Assembly: GCA_000436915.1 (NCBI GenBank)
Contig: HF994135.1
Span: 17,883-27,884, forward strand
Source of the DNA: Prevotella sp. CAG:1092
GTDB lineage: Bacteria > Bacteroidota > Bacteroidia > Bacteroidales > Bacteroidaceae
Reading direction: 5' to 3'
DNA length: 10,002 nucleotides
Of the stretch, positions 9,001 to 10,002 are shown piece after piece (within the stretch, counting starts at the first letter, position 1; the number at the start of each line of letters is the position of its first letter). The notes beneath the pieces were generated by a model. That model did no database searches and was not told the origin of the DNA. It saw only the letters and a list, made by a program, of their open reading frames with translations. A program made the position numbers and the translations under genes.

Positions 9001-9307
9001 CACCAAATATTTCGCCAGCAAAGTTGGCTGCATACATATTAATATGTGTGTCGCCTCCTACCTGTGCCAAGTTGCCACCGCCATAGATATCGCCATATAT
9101 ATATGGAGCCACCTTGGTTGAGCCAAAGAATGTGAGGTTGGTATTACCCAATACCTTACCTACAATCTCAGGATGCCATGTGTTGTTTTCAATGTTCGAA
9201 TTATCTGTAGCACGCTTTGTTCTACCATTACCACCAGCAAACACGTCGGCTCTAATGTCAGCGCTGTCGCTAATAATAACGTTAGTTCCTTTCTCCACTA
9301 CCGCCAT
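1..9307 (-). CDS. Giant YGGG-repeat beta-solenoid-like surface protein, main part (no stop in window)
   Basis: The frame is open from just after a TAG at 9322-9320 down to the left edge. The first ATG is at 9307-9305 and gives at least 3,102 residues (MAVVEKGTNVII...). That ATG is probably internal to the original gene: the residues just before it (GGGD) complete the usual GGGDMAxV motif, and the upstream part is in another frame because of the 25-bp duplication. Residues from about 188 to 1578 form three homologous modules of roughly 350-540 residues. Residues about 1579-2052 hold divergent motifs with GC pairs, about 2053-2690 lack the GGG motif, and about 2951-3050 look like the start of a GLUG-type beta-helix (GIFQGIFHGNGHVIHGL). 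No transmembrane segment was noticed. Without the upstream part it has no signal peptide, so this fragment alone would not be exported. Likely a Bacteroidota cell-surface or secreted protein; binding target and function unknown. The family would usually be annotated as hypothetical. Confidence 0.85.
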   Translation of the reverse strand, partial: MAVVEKGTNVIISDSADIRADVFAGGNGRTKRATDNSNIENNTWHPEIVGKVLGNTNLTFFGSTKVAPYIYGDIYGGGNLAQVGGDTHINMYAANFAGEIFGGGKGRITDDKGYAIADEGLYTYANVTGNTFVSLAKDQGVQINDKEKEEDNFSINVIWNKKWNGDKFIEWDTNKTQFFANGKFLNPHNIYGGGNLACIVTGKATLDIQKGMTPFSLLKTTEWKVAYDDNNNPHFSVFGGGYGLNTTVGNTDVTVNVEGDYSVYDAEIEDDTEQLSKGQTPLRAKGEMNVFDNSKGIPNFTILAVLGGGYAGTVDNDAKVTIDGKTFIHRVYGGGFGDPESTSNNNTGKIGGNTEVYVKGGNIYGDVFGGGAGVKPKNDTYFTDVAKVEGTTKVEISDDAHVYGDVYGGGDMANIGSYITHTNKVEYYGNKPKSISTFDQTNGNFISYKATDYKSFVNIIGGNIFGKIFAGGKGLKKAEAPEYNKVGRINGNTILHIANTNEAGMERITPMVWNRVYGGCAYGVVDGNTLVHVEGGMLGLNIFGGGYGDIPITNDKTDDNSGQSTASSTLEQVLGKKDKKNEGTYACILGNTKVQIDGGAWLWDRKADKNGNITTWLDVQTDNEKVCENLDEFKDIIYAIHNANTLGEITNAKAKAAMSRIINNKDTKEFFEMTDGDFGSARFSKNHNIFGGGNRACYVGYGIDGNSTGDGTGEAIVEINHSPVTEIIGANGKSLDILDFTTLQGLCWYLAEKNSNNPQFSVFGAGYGANTKVRKATVYAQTGAMIELNGTPNKIDGKSFRYASQEEDRLKYTNFETNLYIDYMAVSKEDKKLYYGSVDGTSDDADTFRRYYNTRMAWILGIPGFTFQEIHGGGFSGYVDEDTYVEANNQLACYNIYGGGLGAMPYGTLNETTDKDNQYDFGSVGGNSKVFIKSGNVARNVYGGGAGIESIRVSGDNIVSLDSKTGSIIDFPDMARVKGKTEVHVYGENVGVPPLVIDRTVIMGNVYGGGDVANVGLDSQKATAEKIDVAKSLTPSNFTSFVNVRGGTILSKIFAGGKGRTADVCGDYTKLGGIYGNACVVTGRPVMTYPYNEFATGSTTEYTSTSLDPSKQQYLVNPDATVNKDLMPNIMNSVYGGGQNGTIYGNTLVAIKDGALYYNVFGGGWGDEETNTSANITGNTNLSITGGQAMLTSYWSTTMRNWEPATIVGDKTYSPQYIPATQKFKVNHNIYGGGDKTCVVGERDKDGNLVANSGNTYIKLEKGLLHDNTQLLSGVSTTQFFSSNEWKEIFNKVGSPHFCVFGGGFGEKTFVLNDSHIEVAMEARGSINKGNDIIKGEEYKHFFSDYSVMDIVGGGFSGQVNGTTHIYGAGGASCRRVFGGGFYSSVKATDINIKAIDCQDIFGGGFMGDVEKETKVVIGSQDSKTSTFGNDDIYIHGNIYGGNDVSGAINIVLDSNGYFKDNGGTGTNVNIYGGHIYGDVYGAGNGNYLYALDKKGNKKVTVNEYYPVNPNDSESETIPLVYTVPMRETMPSYMAASDAAKIVNINSWRPITNKVNIDIKGNSTSDMITIDGDVYGGGNSASVQKSDNQVGAIKINIGNNVNIRSVFMGCNGEALFAKSEDNDFMNKFQKLNGDVENGKELNLADTIDWINDPSNKGISTIYLSTENAQRPLVYPHLLDLYFQSVETDIQGQLTWNGSESGDGLTNCTIGTFCCGGNRGNMSVYPDSVGNVIDYTFPAGLVITNKIVGGCNNANYNYKDLVTHEGGYLLGNTHSEYPFIKLTIKNQFKPKEDNNAYIGGNVYGGCYQAGTVRGDIVIDFQSDMLGGKSKEKLDNSNDFLSSKPQYSALNVYGGGYGMESYVYGNTDIIVAKGLKCSAPSTSSSGEFNASGVSANFVYGGGQQGNVIGVTNVDVLNGHIYKAVTGGSYSGYVWGSTQVKVGYPIYYKVKDKQSGIYLLNRTDKSNKYIDREGNTETGAILSDLASETIKQDIKLIAGDIISQAVYESIIGKQGLTAEFVKTDCFEKCVSSPASPLTWDDINIKIGEAIYGGGYSVAQGTSVLANDSTVLKYTDKYNIDKAFTTNNTHLVGLDELPNKTTEGFGGNTTILVADNSDVADNSAPSSTRDHITISHQEMKSIVLPNGTDLFGYYYKHKDGNYRFISLQDSYFYGDGYDKPVGQSDTDKNIYMYDSEGGIFGDGHQSYAEGFRSADLTGYGFAGTTINNPKIINTFQRMDILRLEDNCFNVLGARDYATNVTNKTPYSIARVGEIQMFAKNIALDGNKLQDKSVKRARNYMGLANNIHYVGAVTSNVPFNEASKEAWRNDTGEVPASGDYANKSYLEVKQSYIDQYKDKDEATFQKRNEGTAKNMIGIASGYALKIQNVQELYDANKKIVDKIYYGPIYGVIEMNLIDVREDEGGGYVYADNVHKRDNGKTPDFLETTGNFVFPYDATQNRYIVDDCFPTGFSGLKTNDPDSEIDVHYWYVTGFNYYYNAHITGFTYKDAMKFNNDNRDGLTVLAGLKPNQPVTIHSWKMRSGHPTDTNEYSCDLEYRNYLPDKTEGNVDIDNKNVAGGYTLRVGGSSSYTYSNPEASDTEDANKGFAAVLPMNATGAFDSNNYIRQALPSELNNGDAKISFELSDNVNNTTTEYFNKHLSKKCLATLILKAPAYSEYKSEDNNKPIISKVATSTFFTLSATGNYEKVENNTKLSEGKDYYIKNGIEGEYAKVDPNLIYQKTTDGYTLVNISNVTVGNNYFCEVPRVYTYTIYLTIEYVQGPNINGNITVDNCALPGEMIRLKKNNVTIAADQAFSANGYYWRIGKRKKNADGKWEFEDKTEWNTTNKATGYDTYKQGDAKTAEGLFKNCKYDKTNDYLDIPAYYFMNGYGVQLGITMNGLDKIFTVDMDNDNEFLIHNYHRMNPHKEGLDLHLAEAIKRAKDEKDVATGTTTVPFAEPRIYISDLSDLTAFINFIDTIGADGKAPRYGANAQFVLQKDLTVPSDFVCGTGIFQGIFHGNGHVIHGLPQDKSLLAENQGQIYNLGLESGNIAAKGSTNGGAYHCCFEQNPSSSPSSSEASSSLSDGVSTPFAPIVYRMDGSADTHYT
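77..115 (-). other. Ser-rich linker
   Basis: A low-complexity stretch, PSSSPSSSEASSS, lies just after the GLUG-like segment. It is encoded by near-repetitive codons (tca/tcc/agt types seen as gatgatgg-like runs on the plus strand). It probably forms a flexible linker and could vary in length between strains through slippage. Confidence 0.65.
161..457 (-). other. GLUG-like beta-helix domain (start)
   Basis: The segment reads FAEPRIYISDLSDLTAFINF, then ANAQFVLQKDLTVP, then GTGIFQGIFHGNGHVIHGL, then LLAENQGQIYNLGLESGNI. This is the arrangement known from Bacteroidota and Firmicutes surface proteins: an 'I-s-sxxxLxxF' strand, an 'axxxLxxDL' strand, 'FxGxFxGNGHxIxGL', then 'LFxxxxGxIxNLGL', leading into GLUG-type repeats. 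Any further copies would lie beyond the left edge. In known proteins such domains are extracellular, often adhesive; here that is an inference. Confidence 0.6.
458..1030 (-). other. Bacteroidota-style beta-sandwich-like region
   Basis: Starts with YTIYLTIEYVQGPNINGNIT, continues through NCALPGEMIRLKKNNVTI and SANGYYWRIGKRKKN, then NGYGVQLGITMNG and FLIHNYHRMNPHK. The first strands (YTIYLTIEYVQGP, IRLKKNNVTI) look like an Ig-like or other beta-sandwich fold, and the YYWRIGKRKK block is typical in style of giant Bacteroidota surface proteins. The fold call is by eye only. The segment ends in a short charged helix-like stretch, AEAIKRAKDEKDV, before the beta-helix start. Confidence 0.35.
1031..1237 (-). 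other. Two-fold Tyr-rich short module
   Basis: The protein segment FFTLSATGNYEKVENNT, then KLSEGKDYYIKNG, then EYAKVDPN, is followed by a second similar turn: IYQKTTDGYTLVNISN, then VTVGNNYFCEV. The shared pattern is aromatic-aromatic, a polar hairpin with Gly, Tyr-x-x-Val, then x-x-Gly-x-x-Tyr-aromatic. It reads as a small tandem beta-hairpin module within otherwise different flanking sequence (ISKVATST before, YTIYLTIEYVQGP after). No named domain is assigned. Confidence 0.4.
1238..3151 (-). other. Long region without GGG coil motifs (638 residues)
   Basis: The repeat character fades here. Recognisable stretches in order are GGNTTILVADNS, KDGNYRFISLQDSYFYGDGYD, GGIFGDGHQSYAEGFRSADL, TGYGFAGTT, NTFQRMDILRLEDNCFNVLG, YSIARVGEIQM, ARNYMGLANNIHYVGAV, IYYGPIYGVIEMN with EDEGGGYVYADN, and HYWYVTGFNYYYNAHITGF. 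The order GDGH, EGFR, GYGxAGTT, NTxQRxD, LGARDYAT, RNYxG, NNIHYxG resembles a block I associate with other giant Bacteroidota surface proteins, but I cannot name a domain for it. No catalytic motif is evident. The region ends in a Tyr/Asn/Asp-rich stretch consistent with several beta-sandwich units. Confidence 0.45.
2951..2983 (-). repeat. In-frame short tandem repeat (18-bp unit)
   Basis: The 15-bp sequence gctattgtcggcaac (plus strand) occurs at 2951-2965 and again at 2969-2983, an 18-bp period. It encodes VADNSDVADNS, two copies of a six-residue unit. Because the unit is a multiple of three, the frame is kept, in contrast to the 25-bp duplication near 9335. Confidence 0.85.
3152..4573 (-). 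other. Divergent motif region with Gly-Cys variants
   Basis: About 474 residues following the modules. The motifs here are more varied: VFMGCNGEAL, TFCCGGNRGN, KIVGGCNNAN, GNVYGGCYQAG, NVYGGGYGME, FVYGGGQQGN, VTGGSYSGYVWG and finally AIYGGGYSVAQ (IYGGGY at 3169-3152). Between the first two lies a non-repeat stretch with a run TIDWINDPSNKGISTIYL and YPHLLDLYFQSVETDIQG. Five or more cysteines fall here, mostly in GC or CC pairs at the position of a motif glycine, more than in most stretches upstream. This may be a cap or stabilising part of the solenoid; that role is inference. Confidence 0.5.
4574..5626 (-). repeat. Higher-order protein repeat, module 3 (degenerate)
   Basis: Begins with HNIYGGGDKTCVV at 5626, then PHFCVFGGGFGEKT (about 5422) and DIVGGGFSGQV (GGG at 5251-5243), the first three blocks in the same order as modules 1 and 2. 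After that it departs: RRVFGGGFYSS and DIFGGGFMGD sit close together, then HGNIYGGND, VNIYGGHIYGDVYGAG and finally GDVYGGGNSASVQ at 4588-4574. The AGGKG block of the other modules is absent. It is best read as a third copy that diverged in its second half. The end point is chosen for convenience. Confidence 0.55.
5627..7249 (-). repeat. Higher-order protein repeat, module 2 (541 residues)
   Basis: Begins with HNIFGGGNRACYV at 7249, then PQFSVFGAGYGAN (about 7036), IHGGGFSGYV (GGG at 6694-6686), YNIYGGGLGA, NVYGGGAGIE, DMARVKGKTEV, NVYGGGDVANV, FVNVRGGTI followed by IFAGGKGRT (6151-6131), SVYGGGQNG with GNTLVAIKDG, and NVFGGGWGDE followed by GNTNLSITGG. Each block matches its counterpart in module 1. 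Linker lengths differ: the longest extra segment lies between the second and third blocks (about 6980-6710, containing NLYIDYMAVSKEDKKLYYG). Whole-codon length differences keep the frame open throughout. Confidence 0.75.
7250..8746 (-). repeat. Higher-order protein repeat, module 1 (499 residues)
   Basis: Begins with HNIYGGGNLACIV at 8746. In order it then carries PHFSVFGGGYG (about 8611), LGGGYAGTV (about 8389), HRVYGGGFGD, NIYGDVFGGGAG, a VAKVEGTTKV strand, VYGGGDMANI, FVNIIGGNI followed by IFAGGKG (7906-7886), NRVYGGCAYG with GNTLVHVEGG, and NIFGGGYGD. The same blocks in nearly the same order appear in module 2, so this is a duplicated unit and not a random scatter of glycine motifs. After the last motif there is a long non-repeat insert (about 7640-7250) with a helix-like stretch around NLDEFKDIIYAIHNAN and AKAKAAMSRIINN. 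It may be a loop domain projecting from the solenoid. Confidence 0.75.
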
Positions 9308-9310
9308 GTC

Positions 9311-9360
9311 ACCGCCGCCCTAGATATTCTCAAAGACCGCCGCCATAGATATTCTCAAAG
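9311..9360 (-). repeat. 25-bp tandem duplication with one mismatch, causing frameshift and stops
   Basis: Two adjacent 25-bp copies lie at 9360-9336 and 9335-9311. On the minus strand both read ctttgagaatatcta, then t (9345) or g (9320), then ggcggcggt. The first copy encodes FENIYGGG in the upstream frame. Because 25 is not a multiple of three, the upstream frame hits TGA at 9332-9330. The mismatch also turns the Tyr codon of the second copy into TAG (9322-9320) in the downstream frame. Removing one copy and keeping the Tyr codon gives an uninterrupted FENIYGGGDMAVVEKG, matching GGGDMANI and GGGDVANV elsewhere in the protein. Slipped-strand duplication or an assembly error are the two main explanations. 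Confidence 0.92.
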
Positions 9361-10002
9361 AATGTACCACCGTTAATCTTAACTGTAGACGAGCCATAGA
9401 GGCGTGCCATGTTTTCGAGGGTGTTGATGTTGTTTGAGTTTAAGAGTTTAGCATCTGCCACACCATATCCTCCACCAAATACAGGGCAGTGGAAAATACC
9501 GCCATTAATGGTCAACTCTACGTTGCCGTATATCTTACCGAGGTCTGTATAGTCACTTGGTGTACCATAAATCTTATTATTATCCTTTTTAGCATAGAAA
9601 TAATCTGTTCCGCGTCCACCAGCGAAGATACCGTTTTTGCAATAGAATTCGCCACCGTTGATAGTCATAGAAGCTACGGTTTCTCCTGCTTTTCCGTATA
9701 TGTTTCCACCCACTTTACTTGGGATTCCTCTATGTGGCCAAAGGTCTAAGCTCATATATCCGCTACCGCCAGCATAGATGCCATCTATAGGTTTTGTAGA
9801 AGAACCGAAGATACCACCTTCGATAATGATGTTAGAACTTGTTTCTCTTGGGTCTATGTCGGTAAATGTTCGTGTGCTGCTGTTGTAACAATGATACAAG
9901 CAGAGCTTATCTTTGGCAGTAGCATATCCACCAAAGTTTATCACCGACTTTGTATTAACATCATTCCAATATGGTATGCGAGTATCTGGTGTATGATTGT
10001 CA
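9330..10002 (-). CDS. Giant YGGG-repeat surface protein, upstream fragment ending in a premature stop (partial)
   Basis: The frame is open from the right edge of the window to a TGA at 9332-9330, giving 223 residues. Its start lies outside the window; a GTG at 9944-9942 is internal and not a credible start, because the frame continues upstream through DNHTPDTRIPYWNDVN. The segment contains the repeat motifs INFGGYA, GIYAGGSGY, GIFAGGRGT, PVFGGGYGVA and NIYGGG. Between them are beta-strand-like stretches such as SMTINGGEFYCKNG and VELTINGGIFHC, a pattern suggesting a parallel beta-helix. It stops right after NIYGGGL, inside the second copy of a 25-bp tandem duplication. The downstream frame carries on with the same repeat style after GGGDMA, so this is the upstream part of the same gene as the CDS that follows. 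If the stop is real, the product is a truncated protein. The molecular function is not recognisable; secretion or surface display is inferred from composition only. Confidence 0.85.
   Translation of the reverse strand, partial: DNHTPDTRIPYWNDVNTKSVINFGGYATAKDKLCLYHCYNSSTRTFTDIDPRETSSNIIIEGGIFGSSTKPIDGIYAGGSGYMSLDLWPHRGIPSKVGGNIYGKAGETVASMTINGGEFYCKNGIFAGGRGTDYFYAKKDNNKIYGTPSDYTDLGKIYGNVELTINGGIFHCPVFGGGYGVADAKLLNSNNINTLENMARLYGSSTVKINGGTFFENIYGGGL

Larger units (their letters stand above)
8747..10002 (-). repeat. N-terminal-side YGGG motif array (module 0, interrupted)
   Basis: This part of the protein carries about ten motifs ahead of the first full module: NFGGYA, IYAGGSGY, IFAGGRGT, VFGGGYG, IYGGG/GGGDMA, VFAGGNGRT, DIYGGGNLAQV and EIFGGGKGR. 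The later run (NMARLYGSSTVKINGG, IYGGGDMA, VFAGGNGRT, then GNTNL) has the order seen in modules 1 and 2 (xMARVxGxTxV, VYGGGDxANx, IFAGGKG, GNT), so it is probably the tail of another copy that begins outside the window. The 25-bp duplication breaks it near 9335. The spacing is irregular, as expected for solenoid coils with loops of different length. Confidence 0.7.

Noticed and set aside
5590..9100. Recurrent ccaccaccatatat on the plus strand, considered as a CRISPR or DNA-level repeat
   Set aside because: The copies are short, irregularly spaced, always in the same codon phase and vary at third positions, so they reflect the protein motif.
9320..9332. Stop-codon reassignment
   Set aside because: One TGA and one TAG occur together inside a duplication and nowhere else in over 3,300 codons, and a frame change would still be needed.
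9311..9335. Programmed ribosomal frameshift
   Set aside because: No slippery heptamer was seen, and a shift before the TGA runs into the TAG ten bases later, so one shift cannot restore the protein.
9942..9944. GTG as the start of the upstream fragment
   Set aside because: The frame remains open and in the same style up to the window edge, so the GTG encodes an internal Val.

Overview
The whole window is coding sequence on the minus strand. It belongs to one very large gene that runs off both edges, with no start, signal peptide or true C-terminus in view. There is no intergenic region, RNA gene, mobile element or CRISPR array. The product is a giant, repetitive, Gly/Asn/Thr/Asp/Tyr-rich protein. 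About 40 short motifs of the type (I/V)(Y/F)GGG, (I/V)FAGG or VYGGC recur through it, each usually preceded by a short alternating stretch such as GNTxVxIxGG. This is what a beta-solenoid (parallel beta-helix) surface or secreted protein looks like. The style, including a C-terminal 'xGIFxGxFHGNGHxIxGL' segment, resembles giant cell-surface proteins of gut or oral Bacteroidales such as Prevotella. That placement is inference from sequence style, not from a marker gene.

Layout, read in the direction of the gene (right to left). Positions 10002-9330 carry the upstream part of the protein, with four or five motifs, and end in a premature TGA. At 9311-9360 a 25-bp tandem duplication with one mismatch shifts the frame and adds a TAG. 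From 9319 (first ATG at 9307) the frame is open to the left edge, about 3,100 codons. Within it, three long homologous modules follow one another (8746-7250, 7249-5627, 5626-4574), each starting with a HNI(Y/F)GGG block that carries a conserved cysteine. A divergent motif region with several Gly-Cys variants follows (4573-3152). Next comes a long region without GGG motifs (3151-1238), a short two-fold Tyr-rich module (1237-1031), a Bacteroidota-style region around a 'SANGYYWRIGKRKK' block (1030-458), a GLUG-like beta-helix start (457-161) and a Ser-rich linker (115-77).

If one copy of the 25-bp duplication is removed, a single continuous frame of about 3,325 codons fills the window. The simplest reading is one giant gene, either broken by a recent slippage duplication or carrying an assembly error at that point. 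No partner genes are visible, so the function (adhesin, surface layer or glycan binding) cannot be decided here.
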